Shown in pieces: positions 1 through 11,936 of a stretch of 64,000 nt of DNA. The stretch spans positions 113,703,234-113,767,233 of the forward strand of contig CM057462.1 of NCBI GenBank assembly GCA_030035585.1, given 5' to 3'. The notes under the pieces were generated by a model that did not search any database, had not been told where the DNA came from, and worked only from the letters and a program-made list of their open reading frames with translations. How positions within the stretch are numbered: position 1 is the stretch's first letter; every line of letters starts with the position of its first letter. The stretch is from Dugong dugon (Eukaryota; Chordata; Mammalia; Sirenia; Dugongidae). A program made the position numbers and the translations under genes.

Positions 1-1475
1 CATAGCTAGCAGGGGGCGGTCTGTTGAGAGTAGAGTGGCTCATAGCAAGGAGAACTTCCTTTCAAGTTTATTTTAGCCTGTTTCTCCTTCTCTCTGTCAT
101 CTTCTGTGAAATCTACACAACTCCCCGAGTTAAAGATAGGTGTGACCTGCCAGAACACGGTGATCCCCAAGGGAACATCACTGAGGATTGGAAAAGAGCT
201 CAGTCAAATCAAACTACATGACAAATGTGTATGACATAATCCAAAAATAACAAAGGAAAAACAGGGAGATTCTCCAGTGCTTCTATATATTTAACTCTGT
301 GGGGCTGGGAGATTTGTCTTGAAGCTTAGTTTGCATAGCAACCTCATGATTTTTACTTAGGTGGTATGGTTATTTGGGCTTGCACATTGTTTTTGTTTAG
401 AGTGTATGATTATTGGAAGTGACTAGGGGGGAAGCTGATGGAGATAATATGGTGTTGTTAGAGCCCCAAGAAGAAACTTCTTGACTCCACCACTGATTTG
501 ATTCCATACTTCCAGTGTATTAAAACAGTACAATAAAGCTGAAAGGGGGGATTCACTCATTCAGGCCCCTATGCCATGCAGTGCTGAACGAATCTGGTAC
601 TTAATTAAGTTTCCAGGGGTGCAAAATGGTTATCCCCTTTCCAAATCTAAATAAATCAAAATGTTTTTTCAACTTTGGGGGTTTCAGAAAACCCACAACA
701 CATTTTTGCACAGATTTTTCATCCAAACACTAGAATATTGCTGGGAAAATTCAACCCATATGTTTCAGATTTACTTACAGTTGTATCAAAATCTTGTGTT
801 GCAATTGACATTTGATGTTCGTGAAGTTTTCAGAATGCTTTTTATTTGCCTTTAACTCAGAAACAGAAAGTTGATTTGTCAAGCTTATACATACCAAAAC
901 CCCAAAATATTAAATTCGAGTTGAAGACAACAAACTTAAAATTCTGCATCAGGCATTAAATTTAATAAAGTGCCTGTCTTGCCATCTCTACAATTTTGTA
1001 TACGTGCAGACACACATATGCCTGGCAATATGAAGCACTTAGATATACTTTTGATATTGACATGGTAAAGAGAAAATGAGACAATAAAAAGAAACAGGGT
1101 CAAATATTTTATTCTGGTGTTCTTTCCTGCTTTATATGTTAACAGTGTATTGTTTATCATTTAATGCAAAAAAAAATATGTGCAGAGACAGCCTATGTCT
1201 AATTCTCTTCCATCATTCAGCAATCTCCCTTCAGTCTCTGGCTGGCATTTGGCAGCTCTTCATCTCCTGCCAGTATGTAGGAGATGCCATATCTTTTGGT
1301 CAGTGGCTGCCCCTCCACATCATGCTGCAGACAGATAACCCTGGGAGGAGGCGAGGCAAGAGTGAAAATAATTTAAACTGAAATATTAGTGTCTTTGAGA
1401 GGGTAGTATAAGAGAATCTGTTCATGCTACTTTAGAGATTTCTAAAATGACTACTTCCCTTTTTTATAATGTAAT
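1..1475. other. unassigned AT-rich non-coding DNA
   Basis: I recognise no gene and no repeat family here. The open frames at 24-221, 661-855 and 1136-1381 are under 85 codons, show no recognisable domain and have no splice-flanked exon structure that I can defend. The stretch may include very old decayed repeats. Confidence 0.5.
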
Positions 1476-1487
1476 TGTGGCTCTGCT

Positions 1488-1842
1488 CGTTATTGTTGTT
1501 GTTAGCTGCTATCGAGTTGGCTCCCGACTCGTGGCGAGCCCGTGCAAAAACAAAAAGAAGTATTATCCACTCCTGCACCATCCTCGTGACTGATTGCAGA
1601 TCGGACCATTGTGATCCATAAGGTTTTCATTAGCTGATTTTTGATAGTAGATCGATCACTAGGGCTTTCTCCCTAGTCCATCTTAATCTGGAAGCTCAGC
1701 AGAAACCTGTTTAGCATGGTAGCAACACACAAACTTCCAATGACAGACAGGTGGTAGCTGCACATGAGGTGCATTTACTGGGAATCAAACCCAGGTATCC
1801 CGAATGGAAGACTAGAATTCTACCACTGAACCACCAATGCCC
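1488..1842 (-). mobile_element. SINE with tRNA-Gly-like head and RTE-type 3' tail
   Basis: Read on the minus strand the element begins at 1840 with GCATTGGTGGTTCAGTGGTA, which is the start of vertebrate tRNA-Gly. A box-A match (TGGTTCAGTGG, 1823-1833) and a box-B match (GGGTTTGATTCC, 1781-1792) follow, then an unrelated body, then a tail GAGTCGGGAGCCAACTCG plus CAACAACAAC near 1490-1525. The tail resembles the RTE LINE end at 16134-16200. A 12-bp direct repeat TGTGGCTCTGCT flanks it at 1476-1487 and 1843-1854, showing a target-primed insertion. The head differs from that of the common AfroSINE in the rest of the window. The anticodon-stem pairing is eroded, so it is not a functional tRNA gene. 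Confidence 0.88.
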
Positions 1843-2089
1843 TGTGGCTCTGCTTAGAACATAGTCATAGTGCCTCCCAACCAGAATTAGTTCAGAGAGG
1901 GACATCATCTTTCTAAGGAGAGATGCATCTCGGGGGAAAAAAATTGTCTTTTGTTAGCAGAACATATATAACGATCCTCTGACATTTGTTTATGACAGTG
2001 TCTACAGACAGTGTAGGAGTGGGTCATTTACTTTGTCCGTTACGTGATTTGTACATATCACCTCTTTCTTAGTTTTCTTTATTTTTCTT

Positions 2090-2570
2090 TAAGTTCAAGG
2101 TTTTCTTCTTTTAGAACAAAAATGAGATATGTATGCAATGTAGAAAAATGAGAAAATACATGTAGCCAAAAGAAGAAAATAAAAAATTCCTGAAACCTTC
2201 TATTCCAAACATAACTGCCATTAACATTTCTTTATGACCCTCCATTGTACTTCCTATACACAAACATGCATGCATTATATTTTTACAAAAATGGGCTCAT
2301 ACAGCAAGTATGGTTTTATTCACTAGCATGCAGAGCAGTAGATTATATTTTAAGTGACTGCATAGTATTCTATTGTTAGAATAAACTAATCATCAAAATA
2401 TTCAAATGTAATTATGTGAATTTAATCCTACAAATTTTAATTTTCAGATTGTGCCAATATGTTGGTTACATAAGTAATACTGTAAATTGCATTTTTATAT
2501 ATTTGCCCACATCAGTAATTATTTCCCTAACATCAATGTCCTGAAGCAAAACTACTTATTAAAATATTAA
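2090..2570 (-). mobile_element. old L1 3'-region relic
   Basis: Text such as ACTGCATAGTATTCTATTG (about 2357-2375) is the complement of the L1 GGAATACTATGCAGCC region. The upstream part resembles the non-coding 3' end of ancient L1M elements. Divergence is high and the boundaries are approximate. Confidence 0.5.
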
Positions 2571-3183
2571 GGGTTTTGAAGCATATTTTTAAAAATAGCA
2601 TACACTTAGCTTTTTTTTTCTTTCAGAATGACAGTGGATTTATGCCTATGTCTCTATACCCTCACCTGATTCTTGTCAAGGCCAATAACCACCTGTCCAA
2701 GATGACTAGAAGGTTGGGGATATAGAACATGATGTGTTCCCATAAAAGAAAATTAGGCTGAAGAGTCTAAAGGGGCTAAAACACATATCTTGTTTCCAGA
2801 CTCTTTGACATTTAGGTTCCTGCATTTCCTTCATCTTTCAGCATCTTCTTGTATATTGTGTTCGTGCATCTTATTTAAGACACTTATCAGTCCTCCAAAG
2901 TATTCCTTGACCAATGTGGCCTGTTGTACTAATATCATAAGCCCCATGTGTTTTCTATGAGCACAATAATTTTTCAGCTGAACCCTGGTAGTTTGATAAA
3001 ATAATATTTAATTTTAAGAAATGTTTTCAGTGTTTGTGAACACTCATATAAGTCCAGCATCAACCAACTTCTGTTTTGAGACTTGTTTTGTTTTAGGGGG
3101 TGATCATACATGATGTTGCTATTAAGTCAGTAGGAGTGAATAGGGAATGAAGTCTTGCAAACTCTACTTAATAAAACTAAACA
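2571..3183. other. no feature recognised
   Basis: AT-rich sequence lies between two L1 relics. It could be further decayed L1, but I see no diagnostic motif. Confidence 0.4.
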
Positions 3184-3493
3184 GAAGACCACTCCTAGGT
3201 ATATGCCCAAAAGACTTCAAAGCAGAGACTCAAATAGAGACTTGTACCCCAATGTTCATTGCAGCACTATTCACAGTAGCCAAAAGGTGAAGCAAACCTA
3301 AATGCCCATCAACAGATGAATGGATAAGCAAAATGTGGTACATACATACAATGGAATACTACTTAGCCGGAGAAATGAAGTCTTGATACATGTTACAATA
3401 TGGATGGAGCTGGAAGACGTTATGCTAAGTGAAAAAAGTCAGTCACAAAAGGACAAATATTGTATGACCTCACTCACATATCAAAAGACAAGA

Positions 3494-3652
3494 AGAGGAG
3501 GTGGCAAAGTGGTTAAGAGCTCAGGCAGCCAACCAAAAGTTTGGCAGTTCGAATCCACCAGCAACTCTTGGAAACCCTATGGGGCAGTTCTACTCTGTCC
3601 TGTAGCATCACTATGAATTGGAATCAGCTCAACAGCACATAACAACAACAAT
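3494..3652 (+). mobile_element. AfroSINE in L1
   Basis: Decayed head GAGGAGGTGGCAAAGTGGTT, B-box-like GCAGTTCGAATCC, body GAAACCCTATGGGGCAG, and an RTE-type tail ending CACATAACAACAACA. It lies inside the L1 3' end, so it is younger than that L1. Confidence 0.9.
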
Positions 3653-3970
3653 AGAGAACAAAGTTTATTAGTGGTTGCCAGGGGCAGGAGGGCTGGGGGG
3701 GATTAATAGTGACGGAAATATCACATTGATTAAGGGTAGGGTTGCACACCCAATTACTGTAATTGGTGTCAGTAAGTTGTATACCTGTAAAAAGCTGAAT
3801 TGGCAAAAGTTGTATCATAGATGTATTTACAGCAATGACAAAACAAAGAAAGACTAGCTGCTGAGGCTGATGTGTGCAACAAAAACCTCCTGGGATTTGG
3901 TTTCTTAGCTTGGAGGTTTAGGGTCGTAGTTTCATGGGACATCCCAGCTAATTAGAAGCATTGGGAATAG

Positions 3971-4159
3971 AAAACCAAAACCAAACCCGCTGCCATTGAG
4001 TCAGTTCTGACTCATAACGACTCTATAGGATTTCCGAGGCTGTAAATCTCTACAGAAGCAGACTGCCACATCTTTCTCTCACGGAACTGGAGGTGGTTTT
4101 GAACGACTGAACTTTCAGTTAGCAGTTTATCACTTTAACCACTGTGTCGCCAGGGCTCG
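3971..4159 (-). mobile_element. AfroSINE, long form, in L1 3' UTR
   Basis: The minus-strand copy opens as AAAACCAAAACCAAACCCG and ends at CGCCAGGGCTCG, the complement of the SINE head. It contains the roughly 30-bp extra module GCTGTAAATCTCTACAGAAG found in the long subfamily. Flanks GGGAATAGA and AGGAATAAA form an imperfect target duplication. Confidence 0.88.
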
Positions 4160-4730
4160 TTCAGGAATAAAGGGAAGATATGAAATGTGGGGTTAATTGC
4201 CTCCATAAACAACTGCCTCTCCTTTGCCATGAGATCAGAAGAACTGAAGGGTGCCTGGAGACAATTACTGAACATTTTGATCGAAGATTCCATAGAAGAA
4301 TCCTGATCAAAAGGCGGAAAATGCATAACAGAATTTCAAATTCTCAGAGACTCCAGAATTCATGGTGCCATGAAGGTTGGATGAACCCCTGAAACTATTG
4401 CCCTGAGATAATCTTTAAACCTTAAACCAAAAATATCCCCTAAAGTCCTCTTAAAACCAAACAATAGCTTAGCTTAGCTAGTAAAAAATGCCTACCTTGA
4501 GCATTATGCTCATTTAAGAACTATCTATACAGGCTCGAACTGACAACAGCAACTTGTAAGATTAGATAGGAACCTTAGGGGGCAGTGACTTTACGCTAAT
4601 GAGGGAGGAACAACTCAGAAAAGGAGAGTAAGAATGGTTGCACAACTCTAAGAATGTGATCATTGTCACTAAACGGTACATGTGGAAACTGCTGAATTGG
4701 TGTGCGTTTTGCTGTGTATATTCTCAACAA

Positions 4731-4880
4731 AACTCATGGCTGAGTCAATCCCTACTCATAGTGACCCTGTAGGACAGAGTAGAAATGCCCCATAGGGTTT
4801 CCGAGGAGTGGCTGGTGGATCTGAACCGCCGACCTTTTGGTTAGCAGCCGAGCTCTTAACCACTGCACCACGAGGGCTCC
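4731..4880 (-). mobile_element. AfroSINE in L1 3' UTR
   Basis: A short-form copy with CCGACCTTTTGGTTAGCAGC and terminal CACGAGGGCTCC. Target duplication: ATATTCTCAACAA (4718-4730) versus ATATTGTCAACAA (4881-4893). Confidence 0.93.
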
Positions 4881-4989
4881 ATATTGTCAACAACAATAAA
4901 ATAAATAAAAATTTAAAAAATAATCAAAAAAAAAAAAAAAAGACAGAAGAGTTAAGTGGAAAAAAAAATTCTATATATAGATACCTTTC

Positions 4990-5170
4990 AAAAAAAGGTC
5001 TAGAGTTTACACCCAAACCCTCTTATTACTGGCTTTATGGTATTAAGCAAATGACTCAAGCTGTCTGAGCTTAGATGTCCTCCTCTACTGGATGGTGATA
5101 ATATCTTCTTTGTATAAACATTCAGTGGTACTGATGCATGTAGTGGGTGCTTAATAAATAGTAGATATTT
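4990..5170 (+). repeat. MIR, sense, diverged
   Basis: Weak MIR pattern: a CTCTTATTACTGGCT block, GCAAATGACTCAAGC, then a tail GTGGGTGCTTAATAAATAG matching the MIR end. Identity is low. Confidence 0.45.
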
Positions 5171-6599
5171 TGGATAGATTTAGACAGGGAAGATGTAAGG
5201 TACTCATTAAAAGCCATCTTAAATGCTTTTAGCCCATTTAAGCCAAAAGTTCTATCAATTAAGAATTATATTCTGCTACAAGTAACAGACTACCATGTTC
5301 TCCCCCCACCAAAAAAAAAAAAAAAAGAGTAACAAACAAATAAGAGACTTTTTTTTTTTTCCCCCCACATAATACCACACCCAGTGGTAGATCTTTTTGG
5401 TGTTGATTAGTGGTTTAAGGACGTCAGAGTCACACTGTTTGGGATTATTTTTGTCTTTTCCTCAACCATCAGCACATAGCTGCTGCTGCATCAGCCCCCA
5501 CGTTCTCATTCTGGGAAAGGAGAAGGAGGAAGTGACCAGGAGGGAGGGCGAGCACCCACATGAAAAATCCAGAGCTAACTCTGCAAATGTCTCATTAGTC
5601 ATTGCCGCAAATGCCACCCTTCACTCCAAGGGAGGCTTGGAGAACTGGTACTTGCTTTCCTAAAGAAATCCAGAGTCTTGCTGTGTACATTTCCACCAAA
5701 AATGCAATGAAAAAAAAAGAAATACTGAGTAAAACTGACTCTGCCACTCAGAGTAACACTGAGTTGGCCAAAGATACCTTTTTTTCCATCTTTTACCATG
5801 TATCTCTCTCTGACTTGCTTACTGCATGTGACAGAGTAGGCTCGGTTGGCATGGTTTGAGGAGTACGGCAAATCCAACCCCAACAATTCTCCTCACATAC
5901 CAGTTTCTGTTAATGCCCCAAATTTTAGCATCAGTGATTTAAACTACCTCCCACTATATGTTAAAATGCATCTATCTCTGAAAGGAATGTTAGCACATTA
6001 GTTCATTTCCATTATTAGCACCTTGGATAATCAATAAATTCATTGATTGGATTTCTTTAGGGAGGAAATCAGTTGAGACTCAGTTTTTAGTAAGATAAGA
6101 TGAAGAGCTCAGTTCTTAGCAATGGGCACTAGCCAGGAAGGCAGGCTATGTGAAAGGAAATATTTGAAAGGAAATAAAGCACAAGAGGTCAACATGAAAA
6201 CATATTAGATAAACACATCAAAAGCAAATGTCCCCATCTTCACAATTTGTTCTAGGAATAGCTCAGATTGCTATTTCTTTTTAGTCTTCAACAACTGTAA
6301 ACAGGGCTGACCACACGTAGAACTTTATACTGGTACACATCTTAACACATCAAACCACAGAGAAGAAAGCTAGCTAACCTATGTTTGATACCTGTTGGAT
6401 CCCGCTTCAAGATCCACATTATACGAAGCCCTGTATGGCTACCCTCAAGACCTACCTACAGTCTGGAGAAATGGGAAGTGTTGGCCACACAGGCTGCTAC
6501 TCAGGTGAGGGTCTTCTGATTTCATGTTAAGATATTAGGAATGAGTCATTCACCTTAACATTTTTTTCAGCACGGCAGAGACTGATGAGAAAGCATTGT
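5171..6599. other. no feature recognised
   Basis: Overlapping short frames on both strands at 5397-5886 (88 to 95 codons) show no family signature. An A-run (about 5312-5326) and a T-run (about 5349-5360) lie near each other. Nothing else is supported. Confidence 0.45.
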
Positions 6600-6795
6600 G
6601 ATTCAGTCCATACTTTCTACAACCTAACTGCCTGGATTCAACCCACTGTGACTGTGAGAAAGGCATTCAATTCTCTGTGTCTCAGTTTCTTCATCTGCAA
6701 AATGGCCATAATAATTGTATTTATCACCCCAGTTTGCTGTGAAGATTAAATATATTAACATAAGTCCTAAGAACTGTATCTAGAATATAGGAGTA
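6600..6795 (+). repeat. MIR, sense
   Basis: Contains the MIR core CTCAGTTTCTTCATCTGCAA followed by ATGGCCATAATAATTG and GTGAAGATTAAAT, the usual MIR order. Confidence 0.75.
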
Positions 6796-6879
6796 TTTGC
6801 TTTATTAAGTTGAAAACGTTCCTTTTTTTCTATCTCAGATCTTTTCCTTAGCTAGTAATAATCATATCTTATATTTCTA

Positions 6880-7085
6880 TAGTTCTTTACCACTTCCTAA
6901 GTGGTTTTAGTGTATTTACTCATTTCAGATAGGTAGGCCATTTTCATTACCCCCATTTTACAGCACAGTAAATGGAGTTGGTGAGATTATGACCATGCAC
7001 AAGGTCACACAGATAATGACAAAGCAGAGACCTAAACCCAGATAGATGAAGACAAGTTCAGTGAACTTTCTGTTGTGCCACTTAT
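6880..7085 (-). repeat. MIR, antisense
   Basis: Order TTTACTCATTTCAGATAGG, CCCCCATTTTACAGCACAG, CACAAGGTCACACAGATAAT and a decayed tRNA-like end is a reversed MIR. Confidence 0.78.
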
Positions 7086-7282
7086 TTCTATTTGAAAGAA
7101 AAAGGTTTGCGATTATGGCAAATTGAACATATCTGTTCGCGTGTATTCATGATTCCCAAGGCTGAGTCTAACTTTATGTGTAGCCCAGTATACTTGCCTC
7201 GGTAAGGGGTAAGGCATGGTTGGCTTCCTGGTTTCTATGTAATTTCTATATTATCCTAAGGGATCACAATTTATTTCGTTAA

Positions 7283-7480
7283 TATTGAATGATCCAGTAA
7301 TTATACTTCTGGGAGTACTCCCTAAGAAAAGAATCCGAAATACAAAAAGTTTTATAGAGAAGGGTATATAATTTTAGAGTTATATATAATATCCAGAAAA
7401 GCAACAAATAACCTAAATATCCTTGCTATAGAATTGGTTAAGTAAACTGTGATATATCAACTCAATGCAATAACGATAGT
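7283..7480 (+). mobile_element. L1M relic, ORF2 3' part
   Basis: CCAGTAATTATACTTCTGGG, AACAAATAACCTAAATATCC and GTTAAGTAAACTGTGATATA follow the order of ancient L1M elements (AATTCCACTTCTAGG, AACAACCTAAATGTCC, GGTTAAATAAATTATGG). Confidence 0.6.
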
Positions 7481-7489
7481 CATCATACT

Positions 7490-7665
7490 ACCATGTATTG
7501 AGCATCCTGTATGAGCAATACATCTTACCTGATCCTTCCAAGTGGCATCTCTTGTTTCCCTAAGAGTTAGGTATTGTTGTCACCCCATCATTACATAGAT
7601 GATGGCACAGAGTGAAGGTCATATGGCTAGGGTGGCATATACAGCTGGTCAGTCATCCTGCATGC
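7490..7665 (-). repeat. MIR, antisense, diverged
   Basis: CATGTATTGAGCATCCTG, GAGTTAGGTATTGTTGTCACC, and GGTCATATGGCTAGGGTGGC match reversed MIR in order. Confidence 0.6.
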
Positions 7666-8279
7666 ATTCTTGCTTTTTTATTGCCAGTGAAGCCCTGATT
7701 TTGTTTGAGAAGTGAGGTGACTTGCCCCAGGAGATGAACTGATTAACTGAGAAAGGCCTAGGCTTATTAGAGCAGTCCCAATCTGCTGTGCAAAAAATAA
7801 GTCTAGGGGTAGGCATATGATACAATTCTGGTCAATTAGATTTAAGAATAAACTTACTAAGGGCTTTTTGAAGATATCTTTTTCCCTTCACCCCTCCCCC
7901 TCTTTCTTTTTTGCCTTTGAACACTTTTAGGTGAGTGGATAATGCTAGAGGCTGAAGCAGCCATTTTGGGATCATGAAGGGATTAGAAGCAAAATGTGGA
8001 GGAGAATGAAGTAAAGAAGGAAAATAATCTACGTCTTGGATGACTGCAGTAATCTGCCAAGTCAACATGGGGTTGCCTACCGTTTTTTTAAAACTAAATG
8101 GTATATACTTCCTTTTGGTATAAACCACTGCTCATCTATTATTCGGTACAGAAAGTAATTATGTTAATTAGGATTAGGTAAAGCTATGAGGGATTTAGAA
8201 ACCCAAACTAGCTAGGGTTTAAACACACATAAAAGTCCAAGATAGGCAGTATGGAGCAAATATATCAATTCCACAAAGT
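7666..8279. other. no feature recognised
   Basis: Non-coding AT-rich sequence. The 98-codon minus-strand frame at 7832-8128 has no recognisable domain. Confidence 0.4.
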
Positions 8280-8440
8280 TTCTGGAGACCCAAGTTTTGC
8301 CCTGCTTTTTATTCCTCCATTCCAAGAGTGTGCCCTTGCCAGTGGGACCAAGATGGCTGCCTGAGCTCCAGCCTTCAGGTGTGCATTCTACTCAGCAGAA
8401 AGCAGGAAAGAGCAAGAAGAGCTTAACGCCTCTCTTTTAG
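8280..8440 (+). repeat. unnamed old interspersed repeat, copy 1 of 3
   Basis: The core GACCAAGATGGCTGCCTGAG then CTCCAGCC...GTGTGCATTC recurs at 23550-23850 and 26485-26720 with similar flanks. It is probably an old eutherian transposon, but I cannot name it. Confidence 0.5.
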
Positions 8441-8549
8441 GATAATGCCAGGTTGTTTCATACACCGTTTCATTCACATCACATTGGATACAACTGCTAG
8501 GTGCAAGAAAGGCAAGGAAGTATCTTCATTCTGGTAGATCGCGTAGTTA

Positions 8550-8985
8550 CTCAGCTACAACCCAGCAATTCAATCTGTAGGAAAAAAGAAAAAATTATTT
8601 ACAGGGAGACGGAGTCGTTAAACCCATATCTTTCCAAAACCATGCACTCACTGTTATATTCCATCATCTCTTGTGGCTATTTAGATTATATAATGATGTG
8701 AAAAAAATCTGTTATATTATTTTCTATAGTTTATTCTTTATCTATTTCACTATGTAAATATATCTGAAAAAGAAAAGCATGCTTTTAACACATTATGCAT
8801 GATAAAAGTTGTATACAGAATAAATACAGTTAAAATTATCCTAAAAGGATAAAAATTTGAAAAATGACTGAAAGAAGAGGCTGTGTTTGAATTGGGAAAT
8901 GAATGAATTGGAAAATTGGTCCTACTTCTATTTTTTAAATCTTCTTTATAAGAAAGTTATAATTTTATAATAAAAAAAGTCTTAC
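8550..8985 (+). mobile_element. probable L1M relic
   Basis: AACCCAGCAATTCAATCTGT resembles the L1 CCCAGCAATTCCACTTCT block. The end near 8955-8980 is TTATAATTTTATAATAAAAA, an L1-like terminus. The middle is strongly decayed. Confidence 0.42.
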
Positions 8986-10119
8986 ACTTACATACTTAAC
9001 ACTGTATTAAAATCACATAAACTACCAGACAGAGAGCCTTTTTATATATAGCCACCAAGTCGAGTCTTTAAGTAGTGGATTTTTATGTTGAAGAAAAATG
9101 ATAAATAGCATGTCATTTGATGCTTCATAATTTTTGGTTTTTAACTTTCTGAGTCACTGCTTTTTCAAAGAGTTTTCATTCTTTCCGCACATTAGTTAGG
9201 TGATTGAGGAAGGTGTCAGGCTACTGAGATATGGGAAAAGATGATGTGGAGAAATTAAATTCTTCTTTTCTTCTGGCTGAGTATACAAAATACACAGTCT
9301 GATGTAGTGGTCCTTTCCCTGTGCGTATTAACCTCTGTCTGCTGGACAGTGTTGAGAAGACATTGTCATTGGCCGTCAATGAAATACATAATTTTGTAAA
9401 GTATGTACTGATTTAATAAAACCAATGTTAAGAATTGGCAGGATGCTGAAGACAGAAAAACATGAGAAAAGGGGAGAAAAAACTGCTGGTTCATTTGTTA
9501 AGAAGTATGTTGAGATGGGGATAGAAAGAAGCATTATTAGAAGAACATTACGAATACATGTCAGTTCAATAGATCTTCGTCTCTGTTTGGTGAGTGTACA
9601 TACACAGGTTGCTTAAGTGATGTTAGGAGTTGCCAGTAGCACACATCAAGAATCCCAGGAATGTCCTTTAGTGTGAGTGGTATATATCTTAAGAAATTAT
9701 ATTTTGTATGTGGCTTAGGCTGTACGTCTGTTGTCTTTTATGTTTGCTTGCTTGCTGACTTTTCAAGGGAATAGAAGACAAAAACTTCACATTTAGAATG
9801 ATTCAAACCAGTGACTTAACATGTAATTATGATAAGACAGGTATAATCTATATCTTATCTCTTCAATTATCAGAAAAATGATAAAGCTAACTCTTGTTTG
9901 GATTGTATCCACTATGCCATTGAAAAAATTGAGTATACAAAACTTACTCTTACTCGATGAGTTTATGGTTCATTTCTAATAATTAATTTGCATTCAAAAT
10001 TTCAGTAGGAATTCCATCTCTGAATATGTTCCAGAGATGATAGCCTACTTTTCCATTTCCCAATTATGTCATTCAAGAAAAATTAGGTGGTTGAAGTTAC
10101 AATAAAAGTTTGGCTTGTC
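8986..10119. other. no feature recognised
   Basis: AT-rich sequence with no defensible gene or repeat. The 63-codon frame at 9425-9616 has no recognisable motif. Confidence 0.4.
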
Positions 10120-10732
10120 AAGAGCAACTTAGAAAACAAAATACCTGGGAATAAATTCCACAAAAAAATGAACAAATACTGTATGACAAAAATGTTAAAA
10201 GATACTGAGGGACAGTAATGACTTTAACAAATGTAAAGGCACACAATGTTCTTGGATAAGAAGACACAACATCATAATGATGTCAGTATTCCTAAACTCA
10301 TCTGTAAATACACTGTGGCCTTAATATATAATATTAATGAAAGCATTTTTGGAACTAGATAAGCTGATTCCAAAGTATATTTGAAAAAACAAAAATTTAA
10401 ATACAGCCAAGGAAATTGTTAAAAAGAAAAGTCATAAGAAGGGACTAGGTTTTCCAGTTTTTAACATACTATAAACCTTCAGTAATTAAAATATTGTAAT
10501 ATTGGCACAATCACACACTCACACAGAAATAGAACAGTATAAAAAGTCTGGAAAGACACAAAAACATATGAGAATTTAATACGTAAAGATCAGATTAGTT
10601 AAAAAAAGATTAATAAACAGCAATGAAAAACTAGAGTAGTCATTTGGAAAAAAAAAATTGGATTCATAACCTACCTATACCACAGATTGAGATTTAATTA
10701 AAAAAAAAAAAAATGACCCAATCAAACACAGG

Positions 10733-10921
10733 CAAACTCATTGCCATCGAGTTGATTCTGACTCATAGCTATTCTATAAGACTGTCCCATAGTGTTTCCA
10801 AGACTGTAATCTTTATGGAAGCTGACTGCCACATTTTTCTCCCACCAAGCAGCTTGTGGGTTCAAACTGCCAACCTTTTGGTTAACAGCCGAGTGCTTAA
10901 CCACTATGCCCCCAGAGTTCC
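10733..10921 (-). mobile_element. AfroSINE, long form, in L1
   Basis: CATTGCCATCGAGTTGATTC at the 3' side, the long-form module CTGTAATCTTTATGGAAGC, and the head complement GCCCCCAGAGTTCCC. Flanks CAAACACAGGCAAA and CAAACATGGGCAAA are a probable target duplication. Confidence 0.9.
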
Positions 10922-11776
10922 CAAACATGGGCAAAAGAAATCTCATGGAAAATAAAATACACTAACACACTTAAATAAAACAAAGGATATTCAATCTCAC
11001 TCATAATCTGAAAGATACAAATAAAATCATGCTAAATTTTTTTTTCATGTAACAGATTGGCAAAGATCTAAAAGTTTGATAACATATTATGTTGATGAAG
11101 GTGTGGAAAAACTAGCTGTCTTACACCTCTATGGAAGGCAATTTGGCAATCGCAAAAAAAAAAAATCATACAACTATATAAATCCTTAGAAACTAAAATT
11201 ATACTTCTATGCATTAATTCAAGAATGTACCTAGGACTACACACACACACGTCCAAAACCAGACAGACAGAATTTTTTTTTTTGTAAAAGCAAAAGAAAA
11301 GACAGTCAACAATTGCTTTAAAACAAAGACAAGAATGTAAAGGGGCAAGGAAACTAGATTAATGGAAACAGAACAACCAGAAAGGAAATAATGAGCATGT
11401 TCACGCATTGTGAAGAATGTAAACAATGTTACTAAACAACTTGTGTTGAATTGTTGAATGGGAACCTAAACAGCTGGGTAAATCTTCACTGGAAGCACAA
11501 TAAAATGTTTTTTTTTGAAAAGACAAAAGAAGAAGCACCATAAATAAGTTCACATCAATAGGAAATAGTTTGAAGATATAATGGAACAACCAAACAATGG
11601 AATACTTATTCAGATGTAAAAGACATTAAGGAAGCTCTCAATGTATAAATATGAAACATTTGTTAATATATATTAAAAAAAACAAGATGCCAAAGAGTAT
11701 TAAAATATGCTAACATTTGTTTAAAAAACTGGAGAAGGGATATATGCACATTTACAAAGAGTATCATTTTATAACA

Positions 11777-11936
11777 GACCTGGTGGTGCAGTGGTTAAGA
11801 ACTCAGGCTGCTAACCAAAAGGTTGGCAGTTTGAATCCACCACCTGCTCCTTGGAAACCCTATGGGGCAGTTCAACTCTGTCCTATAGGGTCGCTGTGAG
11901 TTCGGAATCGACTCAACGGCAATGGGTTTGGTTTTA
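11777..11936 (+). mobile_element. AfroSINE in L1
   Basis: Head GACCTGGTGGTGCAGTGGTT, GGCAGTTTGAATCCACC as B box, body GGAAACCCTATGGGGCAG, end GGCAATGGGTTTGGTTTT. The long frame across it is only the SINE read-through. Confidence 0.93.

Larger units (their letters stand above)
3184..4938 (+). mobile_element. L1 3' end (ORF2 C-terminal region plus long 3' UTR), interrupted by three SINEs
   Basis: The block starting near 3184 carries the standard L1 ORF2 end (CCCAAAAG, then TTCATTGCAGCACTATTCAC at 3257-3276, then CAATGGAATACTACTTAGCC). It continues through the GTGGTTGCCAGGGG motif at 3670-3683. A long 3' UTR ends TGCTGTGTATATTCTCAACA, then AACAATAAAATAAATAAA and an A-run at 4888-4942. AfroSINEs at 3494-3652, 3971-4159 and 4731-4880 split it. 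Removing them gives a continuous element. It is 5'-truncated and carries no intact ORF. Treating the part after 3860 as the same L1 is inference from continuity across the SINEs. Confidence 0.7.

Noticed and set aside
1769-1840. Possible functional tRNA-Gly gene on the minus strand
   Set aside because: Anticodon and acceptor stems have mismatches, it continues directly into a SINE body and tail, and a target duplication encloses the whole. It is a SINE head.
3320-3616. 98-codon frame with ...SGSQPKVWQFESTSNSWKPYGAV...
   Set aside because: It runs from L1 into an AfroSINE. The same peptide pattern KPYGAVLLCPIGSL appears in at least six other frames and is translated SINE.
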